A DNA stretch of 64,000 nucleotides, taken from contig NZ_JZRB01000006.1 in the NCBI RefSeq assembly GCF_000964085.1, positions 1 to 64,000 on the forward strand. Direction: 5' to 3'. The notes under the pieces are model-generated. The model worked only from the letters and a program-made list of their open reading frames with translations. It searched no databases and was not told where the DNA came from. This document shows, one piece after another, positions 19,252 through 28,034 of this stretch (positions are counted from its first letter, which is position 1; each line of letters begins with the position of its first letter). Position numbers and translations under genes: made by a program. The stretch comes from Luteibacter yeojuensis (lineage in GTDB: Bacteria; Pseudomonadota; Gammaproteobacteria; Xanthomonadales; Rhodanobacteraceae).

Positions 19252-21243
19252 ATGTTCAAGCCCTTCGCGCTGGCCTCACTTTCGGCCGCCCTGCTCGCCG
19301 CGTGCGCCAGCACGCCCGCCGGCAAACCCGGCAAGCCGGCCACCCTCGCCGATGGCGCCACGCTCGACCTCGCCATCCTCGAGACCACCGACGTGCACGC
19401 GAACATCCTTTCGTACGACTACTACAAGCAGAAGGACGATGCGTCGTTCGGCTACGAGCGCGTGGCCACGCTTATCCGCCAGGCGCGCCAGCAGTTCCCG
19501 AACACGGTGCTGTTCGATAGCGGCGACACGATCCAGGGCAGCGTGCTGGCCGATTACCAGGCGCTGGTGAAGCCGGTGGGCTGCGATACCGAGCTGGCCA
19601 TCTACAAGGCCATGGACAGCGTGGGCTACGACGGCGGCACCGCCGGCAACCACGAATTCAACTACGGCCTGCCGTTCCTGGCGCAGGTGACCAACACCGC
19701 GATGAACGTCGACGGCGTGAACGCCAGGGCATGCGCCGGCCCGAAGTTCCCGCTGGTGCTGTCGAACGTCTACAGCGCGCGCGACGGCCAGCCCATCTTC
19801 AAGCCGTGGACCATCGTCACCAAGACCGTGAACGCGAAGAACGCGGCCGGCAAGGATGTGCCGACCGACGTGCGCATCGCCATCATCGGCTTCACCCCGC
19901 CGCCCATCCTCGACTGGGACAAGCGCAACCTGCAGGGCAAGGTCACCGTGGCGGGCGTGGTCGAGGCCGCGCAGAAGTACATGCCCGAGATCCAGGCGCA
20001 ACACCCCGATCTCGTCGTTGCCATCCTGCACGGCGGCCTCAACACCGCGCCGTACACGCCGCAGATGGAAAACGGTGGCTGGTACCTCGCCGGCGTGCCG
20101 GGCATCGACGCGCTGCTGCTCGGCCATTCGCACACCGAGTTCCCGGGGCCGCGCTACGAGGGCATGAAGGACGTGGACGCTAAGCGCGGCATCGTCCGCG
20201 GCGTGCCCGCGGTGATGGGTGGGTTCTTCGGCAAGGATCTTGGCGTCATCAACCTCACCATGAAGCGCGAGGGTGGCCGCTGGGTGGTCGAGAAGGACAA
20301 GAGCCACAGCGAAGTGCGCCCCATCTGCCAGAAGAAGGGCCAGTGCGTGGACGCCGACCCGGCCATCGCGCCCATCGTCAAGGATGCGCACGACGCCGCC
20401 ATCGCCTACGTCAACACGCCCATCGGCGCGACCGACCTGCCGCTCACCAGTTACTTCGCCGACGAAGGCAACATGACAGCGCTCTCGGTCGTCAACGCGG
20501 CGCAGATCGACTATGCACGCGACGAGCTCTCGCGCTCGCGCCCCGACCTGAAGGACGTGCCGGTGATCTCGTCGGCCTCGGCCTTCCGCACCGGTTTCGG
20601 CGGCCCGGATGATTACACCGACGTGCCCAGGGGCCCGATGAGCATCCGCAACGCGGCCGACCTGTATTTCTACCCGAACACGCTGGCCGCGGTGAAGATC
20701 GATGGCGCGGGCCTCAAGGCGTGGCTGGAGAAATCCGCCACCCGCTTCAACCAGGTCGACCCGTCGAAGGATGGCGAGCAGCCGCTGATCGGCAAGATGC
20801 CGGGTTACAACTTCGACCAGGTGCAGGGCGGTGTCACCTACACCATCGATGTCACGAAGCCGGAAGGCCAGCGCATCGGCAACCTCCGCTTCAAAGGCAA
20901 GCCGGTGAAGCAGGGCCAGGCCTTCATCATGGTGACGAACAGCTACCGCGCGAACGGCGGCGGCGAGTTCCCCGGCATGAATGGCGATTCGGTGGTGCTC
21001 AGCGCGCCGGACGGCAACCGCGAGGTGGTCATCAAGTGGGTTGAAGCCCACAAGACCATCACCCCGAAGCTGCTCGACAAGCGCTCGTGGCGCTTCGTGC
21101 CCGTGAAGGTGAAAGGCCCCGTGACCTTCACCGGCGCATCCGGCAAGGAAGATGTCGCGAAGCAGCTGGGCCTGCACGTCACCGAGGTGAAGGACAACGG
21201 CGACGGCACGGCGGTGTACGCGCTGGACCTCTCCAGGAAGTAA
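19252..21243 (+). CDS. cpdB: 2',3'-cyclic-nucleotide 2'-phosphodiesterase / 3'-nucleotidase lipoprotein
   Basis: Degrades 2',3'-cyclic nucleotides to nucleosides and phosphate in the periplasm. The 663-residue protein has a lipoprotein signal with lipobox LLAAC at residues 15-19, so it is probably membrane-anchored. The N-terminal calcineurin-like metallophosphoesterase domain carries the metal ligands in order: ETTDVHANI, FDSGDTIQGS, AGNHEFNYG, ILHGG and LLGHSHTEFPG. The C-terminal 5'-nucleotidase domain (from about 360) contains FRTGFGGPDDYTD, YFYPNTLAAVKIDGA and NSYRANGGGEFPG, as in CpdB. Length fits the family (about 650). Together with the neighbouring phosphodiesterases it makes a phosphate-salvage group. 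The gene is single, with its own upstream gap after a repeat. Confidence 0.93.
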   Translation: MFKPFALASLSAALLAACASTPAGKPGKPATLADGATLDLAILETTDVHANILSYDYYKQKDDASFGYERVATLIRQARQQFPNTVLFDSGDTIQGSVLADYQALVKPVGCDTELAIYKAMDSVGYDGGTAGNHEFNYGLPFLAQVTNTAMNVDGVNARACAGPKFPLVLSNVYSARDGQPIFKPWTIVTKTVNAKNAAGKDVPTDVRIAIIGFTPPPILDWDKRNLQGKVTVAGVVEAAQKYMPEIQAQHPDLVVAILHGGLNTAPYTPQMENGGWYLAGVPGIDALLLGHSHTEFPGPRYEGMKDVDAKRGIVRGVPAVMGGFFGKDLGVINLTMKREGGRWVVEKDKSHSEVRPICQKKGQCVDADPAIAPIVKDAHDAAIAYVNTPIGATDLPLTSYFADEGNMTALSVVNAAQIDYARDELSRSRPDLKDVPVISSASAFRTGFGGPDDYTDVPRGPMSIRNAADLYFYPNTLAAVKIDGAGLKAWLEKSATRFNQVDPSKDGEQPLIGKMPGYNFDQVQGGVTYTIDVTKPEGQRIGNLRFKGKPVKQGQAFIMVTNSYRANGGGEFPGMNGDSVVLSAPDGNREVVIKWVEAHKTITPKLLDKRSWRFVPVKVKGPVTFTGASGKEDVAKQLGLHVTEVKDNGDGTAVYALDLSRK

Positions 21244-21265
21244 CCCCTAGGGTGTTTGCTTAAGT

Positions 21266-21332
21266 TGTGGGAGCGCGCTTGCGCGCGATGGACGCGCCGC
21301 AAGCCCCCATCGCGCGCAAGCGCGCTCCCACA
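21266..21332. repeat. REP-like palindrome, family B, copy 2
   Basis: Arms begin TGTGGGAGCGCGCTTGCGCG and close with the exact complement ending CTCCCACA, with a short loop rich in C. It sits 22 bases after the cpdB stop and upstream of the thr leader, so it could end cpdB transcripts. Confidence 0.9.
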
Positions 21333-21391
21333 GAGAGACAGAGAGACACCCCCAAGGATGCAGCCACCCCAGGCATAGGCCTTCGGGGCGC

Positions 21392-21421
21392 TTGACAGGC
21401 GCCTTGACGCGGGCCTAACGT
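21392..21421 (+). promoter_or_regulatory. predicted sigma-70 promoter of the threonine operon
   Basis: A consensus -35 TTGACA (21392-21397) is followed after 18 bases by TAACGT (21416-21421), which keeps the key T, A and final T of a -10 box. Transcription should begin near 21428, exactly at the ATG of the leader peptide. The leader operon of the Leu/Ile/Val cluster (34048-34077) has the same arrangement. Confidence 0.6.
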
Positions 21422-21427
21422 CGGGCC

Positions 21428-21562
21428 ATGCATCCCAACGCGCCAGCGCTGCCTTTTACCCGGGCCACCCTCGTGGCCTGCGCGCCTGCGTCCATTACCA
21501 CCGCGACTACGACCACCACCACGACCACTACGGTCGGAGGATCGGAGTCCGTGCGCGCCTAG
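21428..21562 (+). CDS. thrL: threonine-operon leader peptide
   Basis: A 44-codon reading frame ending in TAG whose middle is an extraordinary run of threonine codons with one isoleucine: residues 23-35 are ITTATTTTTTTTT (21494-21532). This is the hallmark of the attenuator peptide of threonine operons, in which ribosome speed over Thr/Ile codons senses charged tRNA. It lies 111 bases upstream of homoserine dehydrogenase, thrB and thrC. No Shine-Dalgarno sequence precedes the ATG, and the predicted transcription start coincides with it, so the peptide may be translated from a leaderless message. The peptide itself probably has no enzymatic role. Confidence 0.85.
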   Translation: MHPNAPALPFTRATLVACAPASITTATTTTTTTTTVGGSESVRA

Positions 21563-21667
21563 GTTCCATGTCGCTGCCGGCCCCGACCTCCCGCAGGACG
21601 GGACCGGCGCCGGGATCCACAGCCGAACTCCCCACCTGCGAGACGTGACGGGCCTCATACCGGAGGC
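21532..21667 (+). promoter_or_regulatory. thr attenuator region with alternative hairpins
   Basis: Directly after the Thr codons, GGTCGG (21532-21537) can pair with CCGACC (21583-21588). A competing GC-rich hairpin pairs GCCGG (21576-21580) with CCGGC (21604-21608) around a CCCG/CGGG inner stem. Unlike a classic attenuator there is no T-run after it. Just upstream of the homoserine dehydrogenase start, GCCTC (21652-21656) can pair with GAGGC (21663-21667), which would hide the GGAGG ribosome binding site. Control may therefore act on translation as well as, or instead of, termination. Confidence 0.5.
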
Positions 21668-21673
21668 TTCACC

Positions 21674-22822
21674 GTGTCACTCGCCCTTGCCTACCCACGC
21701 TCCCCCTTACGCGCCGCGCCCGTGCGGGCCGCGGTGCAGCCGCTTGTCGTCAACGTCGGGGTCATCGGCCCCGGCAAGGTCGGCGCCGCGTTCCTGCGCC
21801 AGATGCAGCAGGCGGCGCCCCGGCTGCTCCGCGAGTGCCACCTCGAGCTGCGCCTGCGCGCCGTCAGCGATAGCCGGCACATGTGGCTCGACTGCGACGA
21901 CGAGGCCCTGAACGGCCGCGTGGGCGGCGCCCAAACCTGGCGCCCCGTCGTGCTGGACGAGTTCGCGGCCTACGTCGCGGGCCACCATGGTTCGGCCGCC
22001 GTGCTGGCGGACTGTACGGCCAGCGACAGCGTCGCCGACCACTACGCGGGCTGGCTGGGTGCCGGCATCCACGTGGTGACCCCCAACAAACGCGCCGCCA
22101 GCGGCTGCCTCGACCGCTGGAAAGCCATCGCCCGGGCCTCCGACGCCAGCGGTGCCCGCCTGCACTACGAGGGCACGGTGGGCGCCGGCCTGCCCGTGGT
22201 GCAGACGCTCCGCGACCTGATCGACACCGGCGACGAACTGCTCGCCGTCGAGGGCATGCTCTCCGGCACGCTGGCGTGGCTGTTCAACCGCTTCGACGGG
22301 TCACGGCCGTTCTCGGCCCTGGTCCGCGAAGCCCACGCGCTGGGCTACACCGAGCCCGATCCGCGCGACGACCTTTCCGGCATGGACGTGGCCCGCAAGC
22401 TGGTGATCCTGGCCCGCGAGGCCGGCGTGGGCCTCTCGCTCGGCGACGTGGCCGTGGAAAGCCTTGTCCCCCGGGAACTCGAAGGCCTGGGCCGCGACGA
22501 CTTCATGGAAGCCCTGCCTGCCATGGACGCCCCGATGGCGGCCCTCCTGGCCAGGGCACGGGCGGAAGGCGGCGTGCTGCGCCACGTGGCCCGCCTCGAC
22601 AACGCCGGGGCCTCGGTCGGCGTGCAGGTGCTCGACGGCGGCCATGCGTTCGCCCATGGCCAGCTCACCGATAACGTGGTGCGTTTCGCGACGCGCCGTT
22701 ACTGCGACAATGCCCTGGTTGTCCAGGGGCCGGGTGCCGGCCCCGAGGTCACCGCGGCGGCGGTCTTCACCGACCTGCTGCGCGTGGCCGGCGCCATGGG
22801 AGTAAAACGATGCGCATGCTGA
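21674..22822 (+). CDS. hom: homoserine dehydrogenase, stand-alone (ThrA C-terminal type)
   Basis: Reduces L-aspartate-4-semialdehyde to L-homoserine with NAD(P)H, the branch step to threonine. The 382-residue protein starts at GTG 21674, placed 7 bases after GGAGG. The Rossmann motif is [13 protein letters not shown] (residues about 28-40); [30 protein letters not shown] and [19 protein letters not shown] are the conserved catalytic-domain motifs. It resembles the second half of the bifunctional aspartokinase-homoserine dehydrogenase ThrA, but no aspartokinase domain precedes it: the upstream 400 bases hold only the leader and a repeat. It also lacks a C-terminal ACT domain, so threonine feedback may be absent. 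The 3' end overlaps thrB by 13 bases, so the two are probably translated together. Confidence 0.93.
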   Translation: MSLALAYPRSPLRAAPVRAAVQPLVVNVGVIGPGKVGAAFLRQMQQAAPRLLRECHLELRLRAVSDSRHMWLDCDDEALNGRVGGAQTWRPVVLDEFAAYVAGHHGSAAVLADCTASDSVADHYAGWLGAGIHVVTPNKRAASGCLDRWKAIARASDASGARLHYEGTVGAGLPVVQTLRDLIDTGDELLAVEGMLSGTLAWLFNRFDGSRPFSALVREAHALGYTEPDPRDDLSGMDVARKLVILAREAGVGLSLGDVAVESLVPRELEGLGRDDFMEALPAMDAPMAALLARARAEGGVLRHVARLDNAGASVGVQVLDGGHAFAHGQLTDNVVRFATRRYCDNALVVQGPGAGPEVTAAAVFTDLLRVAGAMGVKRCAC

Positions 22823-23766
22823 AAGAAGACACCTCGCCCCTCGCCCGCGCCGATGTCGCCATCGCCGAGGCCTACGCCAGCGTCGGCAACGTCGGCATCG
22901 GCTTCGACATCCTCGGCCATTGCGTGGAGGGCGCCGGCGACCGCGCCGAAGTGCGCCGCATCCCCGAGCGCACCGTGCGCATCGCCGCCATCCACGGCGT
23001 GGTCACCGACCTGCCGCTGAAGGCCGAAGACAACACCGCGGGCGCCGCGCTGCTTTCCATGCTGCGCGCCCTCGACCTGCCGTTCGGCTTTGAACTGACG
23101 CTGCACAAGGGCATCGCGCTGGGCTCGGGCATGGGCGGCTCCGCCGCCTCGTGCGTCGCCGCCGTGGTGGCCGCCAACGCCCTGCTCGACGCGCCGTTGC
23201 CCCGCGAGGCGCTGTACCCGTTCGCCATGGACGGCGAAGTGGTGGCCAGCGGCAGCCGCCACGGCGACAACCTGGGCCCGATGCTCATGGGCGGCCTGGT
23301 GCTGGCCACCGACCGCCGCCTGGTGAAGATCCCGGTCCCCGCCGAATGGCACTGCGCCCTCGTCCACCCGCACGTGGTGCTGGAAACCCGCAAGGCGCGC
23401 GCCGCGCTGGTCGGGGCCTACGCCATCGGCGAGTTCGTGGCGCAGAGCGCCAACCTCGCGCTGGTGCTGGCGGGTTGCTACCGGGGCGAGGCCGCGCTGG
23501 TGCGCGAGGGCCTGAGCGATGTGCTGGTGGAACCGCGCCGCGCCCCGCTCATCCCCGGCTTCCATGCCGTGAAGCAGGCCGCCATGGACCATGGCGCGTT
23601 CGGCGCCAGCATCTCCGGCGCCGGCCCCAGCGTGTTCGGCTGGTTCGAGGGCCGTGCGGATGCGGTCGCCGCCGCCCACGACATGCAGGCCGCGTTCCGC
23701 GCGGCGGGGCATGCGAGCGACGCGCTGGTGGCACCCATCGACGGCCCCGCGGCGCGGGTGCTGTGA
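22810..23766 (+). CDS. thrB: homoserine kinase
   Basis: Phosphorylates L-homoserine to O-phospho-L-homoserine. A 318-residue GHMP-family kinase with the ATP-binding glycine-rich motif [16 protein letters not shown] (about residues 100-115), the N-terminal [14 protein letters not shown] and the C-terminal motif [21 protein letters not shown]-like bases precede the ATG at 22810; a second in-frame ATG is at 22816. It lies between homoserine dehydrogenase (13-base overlap) and thrC (next start within 10 bases), so all three form one tight operon under the leader peptide. Confidence 0.95.
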   Translation: MRMLKEDTSPLARADVAIAEAYASVGNVGIGFDILGHCVEGAGDRAEVRRIPERTVRIAAIHGVVTDLPLKAEDNTAGAALLSMLRALDLPFGFELTLHKGIALGSGMGGSAASCVAAVVAANALLDAPLPREALYPFAMDGEVVASGSRHGDNLGPMLMGGLVLATDRRLVKIPVPAEWHCALVHPHVVLETRKARAALVGAYAIGEFVAQSANLALVLAGCYRGEAALVREGLSDVLVEPRRAPLIPGFHAVKQAAMDHGAFGASISGAGPSVFGWFEGRADAVAAAHDMQAAFRAAGHASDALVAPIDGPAARVL

Positions 23767-23768
23767 CG

Positions 23769-25049
23769 ATGCGCTACGTGAGCACGCGCGGCGGTGCCGC
23801 GCCGGTATCCCTTTCGTCGGCCATCGCCGCAGGCCTCGCGCCCGATGGTGGCCTCTACGTACCCGAAGCGATGCCCCGGGTCGGCCGGCTGGCCACCGGG
23901 GGTTACCTCGCGGGCACTGCGGCGGCGATGCTGGAGCCGTTCTTCGCCGGCGACGCGCTCGCGCCCGAACTCGACGCGATCTGCGCCGACGCCTTCGCGC
24001 ACCCGGCGCCGCGGCGCGAGCTGCGCATCGCCGGCGCGCACGTGCTCGAGCTGTTCCACGGCCCCACGGCGGCGTTCAAGGATTTCGGCGCGCGCTTCCT
24101 CGCCGCCTGCATCTCGCGCCTGCGTGCCGCCGAGGGCGCGCCGCTCACCATCCTCGTGGCCACCTCGGGCGATACCGGCGCCGCGGTGGGCGCCGCGTTC
24201 CACGGCTTGCCCGGCGTGCGCGTCGCCATCCTCTACCCCGATAACCGCGTATCGCCGCGCCAGGCCCACCAGCTCGGCAGCTTCGGCGGCAACGTGCGCG
24301 CCCTGCGCGTGGAAGGCAGCTTCGACGATTGCCAGCGGCTGGTGAAAGGCGCGCTGGGCGACCCGTCCCTGCAGGCCGATGTGCCGCTTTCGTCCGCCAA
24401 CAGCATCAGCCTCGGCCGCCTGCTGCCGCAGATGGCCTATTTCGGGCACGCGGCGCTGCATGCGGGCGAGGGCCCCATGAACGTCATCGTGCCCACGGGC
24501 AACCTCGGCAACGCCGTGGCCTGCCTGTGGGCACGCGCCATTGGCCTGCCCATCGGCGAGGTGGTGTTCGCCTGCAACGCGAACGATACGCTGCCGGAGT
24601 TTTTCGCCGGGCAGCCCTACCGCGCGCGCGACGCCGTCGCCACCATCGCCAACGCGATGGACGTGGGCGCGCCCAGCAACTTCGAGCGGCTGGCCCATTT
24701 GTTCGGCGGTGAAGACGCCGCGCGGCTCGAGGGCAGTGCCCATGCCGTGGACGACGCGACGATCCGCGACGTCATCCGCCGGCATGCCGCCAATGACGGC
24801 GAAGTGTTCTGCCCGCACACCGCCACGGCCATGCGGGTGTTCGAGCAGCGCCGCCTGGGCGGCGACCCGCGTGCGTGGACCCTGGCGGCCACGGCCCACC
24901 CGGCGAAGTTCGATAGCGTGGTCGAACCGCTGATCGGGCGTGTGGTCGAGGTGCCTGAGGCATTGGCGGCGATGCTGGCGCGCGAGGCGTATGCCGAGCC
25001 GTTGGCGGCGGATGGGCGTGTGTTCGCCGACTGGCTGCGCGAGTGGTAG
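23769..25049 (+). CDS. thrC: threonine synthase
   Basis: PLP enzyme that converts O-phosphohomoserine to threonine. The 426-residue protein begins MRYVSTRGGAAPVSLSSAIA, the typical ThrC N-terminus. The PLP-binding lysine lies in FHGPTAAFKDFGARF (residue about 105), followed by VATSGDTGAAVGAAF and IVPTGNLGNAVACLWAR. I use ATG 23769; a GTG at 23763, overlapping the thrB stop, would add two residues. It is the last gene of the threonine operon and ends just before a family-B repeat shared with the convergent porin gene. Confidence 0.95.
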   Translation: MRYVSTRGGAAPVSLSSAIAAGLAPDGGLYVPEAMPRVGRLATGGYLAGTAAAMLEPFFAGDALAPELDAICADAFAHPAPRRELRIAGAHVLELFHGPTAAFKDFGARFLAACISRLRAAEGAPLTILVATSGDTGAAVGAAFHGLPGVRVAILYPDNRVSPRQAHQLGSFGGNVRALRVEGSFDDCQRLVKGALGDPSLQADVPLSSANSISLGRLLPQMAYFGHAALHAGEGPMNVIVPTGNLGNAVACLWARAIGLPIGEVVFACNANDTLPEFFAGQPYRARDAVATIANAMDVGAPSNFERLAHLFGGEDAARLEGSAHAVDDATIRDVIRRHAANDGEVFCPHTATAMRVFEQRRLGGDPRAWTLAATAHPAKFDSVVEPLIGRVVEVPEALAAMLAREAYAEPLAADGRVFADWLREW

Positions 25050-25053
25050 GCGT

Positions 25054-25132
25054 ATCGCGCGCAAGCGCGCTCCCACAGAGTGCCGAAGCCAGCGCCTGGC
25101 CACCCTTCTGTGGGAGCGCGCTTGCGCGCGAT
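25054..25132. repeat. REP-like palindrome, family B, copy 3 (arms inverted)
   Basis: Here the two arms are in the opposite order: ATCGCGCGCAAGCGCGCTCC comes first and TGTGGGAGCGCGCTTGCGCG second. It fills the gap between the convergent thrC and porin genes, a position suited to a two-way transcription end. Confidence 0.88.
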
Positions 25133-25137
25133 GCTTC

Positions 25138-26439
25138 TCAGAACTTGTAACTAAGCATCAACCGGTTGTTGGTCCACGGCATGTTGCCCGGGTTCAAGTT
25201 GTTCTTGCCGCCCACCGTGTGCTCCCAGCGGTTGCGCAGCTGCAAACCCTTCAGCAGCTTGTCGAGCTTCCACACGATGTCGACGTAGACATCGTGGCTG
25301 GTGCCGCGGAGCAAGGTGTCGTAGTGCGCGTACGAGGCGATAAGCGTCAGGTCGCCGCGGAACAGGGCGTACTGCGCCTTCGCCTTCCACGCATGCCCCG
25401 GCCCCTGTTCCACCAGGCCGCGCAGCATGGAGGTGGTGTAAAGCGGGTCGGTGGCGTAGGTGTTGGTGTAAGGCGAGATGATGGCGCCCGCGCCCACGGC
25501 GTTGCGGTCGCTGTCGAGCTTGTTGTACGCCACGTCGAACTTCGCCTGGCCGATGCCCACGCCCGCGTCGACGCCCCAGGCCGAGGCATCCACGCGCTGG
25601 CCGGCCACGCCGGTGATCTTCGTGTGCGTGTCGACGATGACGTTGCCGGAACCGGTTGTTTCACGAACCAGCTGGGCGCCAACGAAGGGCTTCAGCACCG
25701 TGCCGGTGTCGATGGTGTACATGCCATCGACGTAACCCAGGTGGCCGAAGTGCTCGAAGTCGTAATACCACGCCTGCGCCTTCAGCCCATGGCCCGCATA
25801 GGTGCTGCCCACGGCGGTGGTGCCATCCTGCGAGCGCGCCGACGAGGGCAGCGAGCCGTTGTTACCGTACATGGTGTCGCCGTGGTACGTGGACGGGTAG
25901 TAGACGTTATCGTCGTTGTACGCATCCGACGTGCGGCTTTTCCAGCGCAGCGTGCGGATGGCGTAGATATCCCAGCCCTTCGCCGGCTTGAAGTCGAGCA
26001 TGGCGCCCTGGTACGACGCCGGCACCACGCGCGAATCGGACTGGCCCATCCACGGCGTGTTGAGGTACTGGTCGCCGGCACGCACCGTCAGCCACGGGTT
26101 CGCGTATTCCACGTAAGCCTGGGTGAAACCGTCGATGGTGTTGCCCGGCCCCATCAGCGACGCGTCGATGCGCCCGGTATCGTGCGACTGGGTGCCGAAC
26201 GAATGGGCGGAGAACCCCGTCGCCACCGCGCTGAAGCCGTTCACCTGGCCGCTGCGCACCGTGAGCAGGCCCGTCAGCGAGTTCGAGAACTGATCCTTGC
26301 TGGTTGGGTTGTCGTAGTTGCGGTCGAAGCGATAGAGGCGCACTTCGCCGTCGACCTTGGCATCGCGGAAGAAATCGTCCGCGTGGGCACCCGCCACGAC
26401 GCAGGCCAGCGTCGCGGCCGCGAGCAGTCGGCGGCGCAT
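25138..26439 (-). CDS. OprD-family outer-membrane porin
   Basis: A 433-residue substrate-specific porin. The start at 26439 yields a signal peptide (MRRRLLAAATLACVVAGAHA); the longer frame upstream overlaps the transporter gene and is rejected. Features of the OprD/OpdK family are visible: the mature N-terminus FFRDAKVDGEVRLYRF, the mid-barrel YQGAMLDFKPAKGWDIYAIR and the C-terminal strand ending in F (NNRLMLSYKF). OprD-type porins of Gram-negative bacteria carry small carboxylates and amino acids into the periplasm. The ATG shares its A with the stop codon of the upstream MHS transporter, so the pair is an uptake unit that feeds the divergent catabolic operon. Confidence 0.88.
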   Translation of the reverse strand: MRRRLLAAATLACVVAGAHADDFFRDAKVDGEVRLYRFDRNYDNPTSKDQFSNSLTGLLTVRSGQVNGFSAVATGFSAHSFGTQSHDTGRIDASLMGPGNTIDGFTQAYVEYANPWLTVRAGDQYLNTPWMGQSDSRVVPASYQGAMLDFKPAKGWDIYAIRTLRWKSRTSDAYNDDNVYYPSTYHGDTMYGNNGSLPSSARSQDGTTAVGSTYAGHGLKAQAWYYDFEHFGHLGYVDGMYTIDTGTVLKPFVGAQLVRETTGSGNVIVDTHTKITGVAGQRVDASAWGVDAGVGIGQAKFDVAYNKLDSDRNAVGAGAIISPYTNTYATDPLYTTSMLRGLVEQGPGHAWKAKAQYALFRGDLTLIASYAHYDTLLRGTSHDVYVDIVWKLDKLLKGLQLRNRWEHTVGGKNNLNPGNMPWTNNRLMLSYKF

Positions 26440-27788
26440 CAGTGGGCCACCCGCGCGACGGTATCGTGCTTCGCGGCAGGCGCGTTGGCCGCCACATCCC
26501 GCGTGCCCTTGCCCACCGGGGCGCCACTGCGATGGAGCATCCACACGCCGAAGAAGCTGGCGATGGCGGAGGCGGCAAGCCACGCGCCCGGCATGGCCTT
26601 GTCGCCCGTGCTGTGGATCAGGTAGGTGCTGACCGCCGGCGTGAACCCGCCGAAGATGGCCTGCGCGAGGCTATACGCCACGCTGAAGCCGCTGGCGCGG
26701 ACATGCGCCGGCATCATTTCCGTGAGGCTCACCACCATCACGCCCTGGTACCCACCGTAGAGGAAAGACAGCCACAGCAGCACCGCCAGCATGCGGCCGA
26801 ACGACGGCTCGGCGACCAGCCACGCCATGGCCGGGTAAGCCGAGATGGCCACGGCCAGCGAGAAGATGGTGAGCGTGCGCACGCGGCCGATGCGATCGGA
26901 CACAGCGCCCATCAGCGGCACGAAGATGAAGTTCGAGATGCCCACGCACACCGTGACCACGAACGCATCGCGCGCGGTGAGGTTCAGCACCTCCTTGCCA
27001 TACGTGGGCGTGTAGGCGGTGATGAGGTAGAACATGACGCTGGTGAGCGTCACCAGCAGCACCGCGTTCAACACGAGCTTCCAGTTGGCGAGCAGGCCCG
27101 CGTAGATCTCGCGAAGGGTCGGCGCGTGCGTGGCGGCGCGCTTTTCGAACGCCTCGGTCTCCTGCAGCGTGCGGCGGATGTAGAACAGCAGCGGCACGAT
27201 GAGCGAGCCGATGATGAACGGGATGCGCCAGCCCCAGGCCATGATCTGGTCTTCGCTCAGGGTGAAGCGCAGCACCACGCCGAGGATGGCCGCAAAGATC
27301 ACGGCCACCTGCTGGCTGGCCGACTGCCACGCCACGTAAAGGCCACGCTTGCCGGGCGGCGCGATCTCGGCGAGGTACACCGAGACGCCGCCGGATTCCG
27401 CGCCGGCCGAGAAGCCCTGCAACAGTCGGCCCACGAGCACCAGCAGCGGCGCGGCCATGCCGATGGTCTTGTAGTCGGGCGTGAAGGCGATGATCAGCAC
27501 GCCCACCGACATGATGGCGAGGCTGGCGATGAGGCCCTTGCGGCGGCCGTGGCGGTCGATATACGCACCCAGCACGATCGCGCCCACGGGGCGCATCAGG
27601 AAGCCGACGCCGAAGGTCATCAGCGACATCATCAGCGACACGTACCCACTCGCGTTCGGGAAGATCGCGTGGGCGATGGCCGAGGCGTAGAAGCCATAGA
27701 CCATGAAATCGAACATCTCAAGGAAGTTGCCGCTCACTACCTTGAACACGCGGCCGAACTTCGAGCCGCCTTCTTGCACCTGTGCCAT
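26439..27788 (-). CDS. MFS transporter, metabolite:H+ symporter (MHS) family
   Basis: Inner-membrane proton symporter of 449 residues with 12 hydrophobic segments. The motif FDFMVYGFYASAIAHAIFP near the N-terminus and GAYIDRHGRRKGL after TM2 are typical of the MHS family (citrate, tricarballylate, shikimate, ketoglutarate carriers), as is RLLQGFSAGAESGG. Many members take up di- or tricarboxylates or aromatic acids. GGAGAGAA precedes the start. It is divergent from the IclR-type regulator and cotranscribed with the OprD porin. This arrangement suggests uptake of the acid that the neighbouring CoA enzymes consume; the substrate is not known. Confidence 0.88.
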   Translation of the reverse strand: MAQVQEGGSKFGRVFKVVSGNFLEMFDFMVYGFYASAIAHAIFPNASGYVSLMMSLMTFGVGFLMRPVGAIVLGAYIDRHGRRKGLIASLAIMSVGVLIIAFTPDYKTIGMAAPLLVLVGRLLQGFSAGAESGGVSVYLAEIAPPGKRGLYVAWQSASQQVAVIFAAILGVVLRFTLSEDQIMAWGWRIPFIIGSLIVPLLFYIRRTLQETEAFEKRAATHAPTLREIYAGLLANWKLVLNAVLLVTLTSVMFYLITAYTPTYGKEVLNLTARDAFVVTVCVGISNFIFVPLMGAVSDRIGRVRTLTIFSLAVAISAYPAMAWLVAEPSFGRMLAVLLWLSFLYGGYQGVMVVSLTEMMPAHVRASGFSVAYSLAQAIFGGFTPAVSTYLIHSTGDKAMPGAWLAASAIASFFGVWMLHRSGAPVGKGTRDVAANAPAAKHDTVARVAH

Positions 27789-27835
27789 GCCGTTCTCTCC
27801 CCGAGACGATTGCAGGATGACACGGCTTTAGCGCG

Positions 27836-28032
27836 TTCCACATGGTGAGACGCTGTACCGTGATGTAAAACAGTCAAGCAGACACGCCGAGAGGGCGTCA
27901 ACAGGTATTTTCGGCCCGTTCCATATGCTAATACGTTGATTCGCCTACTTATTTTGATGCGCCGCAACATCGCTTGACGACGATTTCCGAACGGGTTTAC
28001 GGTTATTTGGAACACCGTTTTGGATATTGGAA
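27836..28032. promoter_or_regulatory. candidate IclR-type operator half-sites
   Basis: The 246-base gap between the divergent transporter and regulator genes holds repeated GGAA/TTCC half-sites: TTCCA at 27836-27840 and 27919-27923, TGGAA at 28008-28012 and 28028-28032, with a variant TGGAT at 28021-28025 between the last two. Sites of IclR itself are built from TGGAA...TTCCA. They flank both genes, so the regulator may control itself and the uptake operon. This is inference from motif recurrence. Confidence 0.4.
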
Positions 28033-28034
28033 CG

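Noticed and set aside
19276-21177. 633-codon minus-strand frame across cpdB
   Set aside because: It is antisense to a gene with all calcineurin-like motifs; composition is His/Ala/Arg-rich as expected of a GC shadow.
21243-21673. Frameshifted or hidden aspartokinase before homoserine dehydrogenase
   Set aside because: The region holds only a repeat, a promoter, the leader peptide and hairpins; no aspartokinase motif is readable in any frame.
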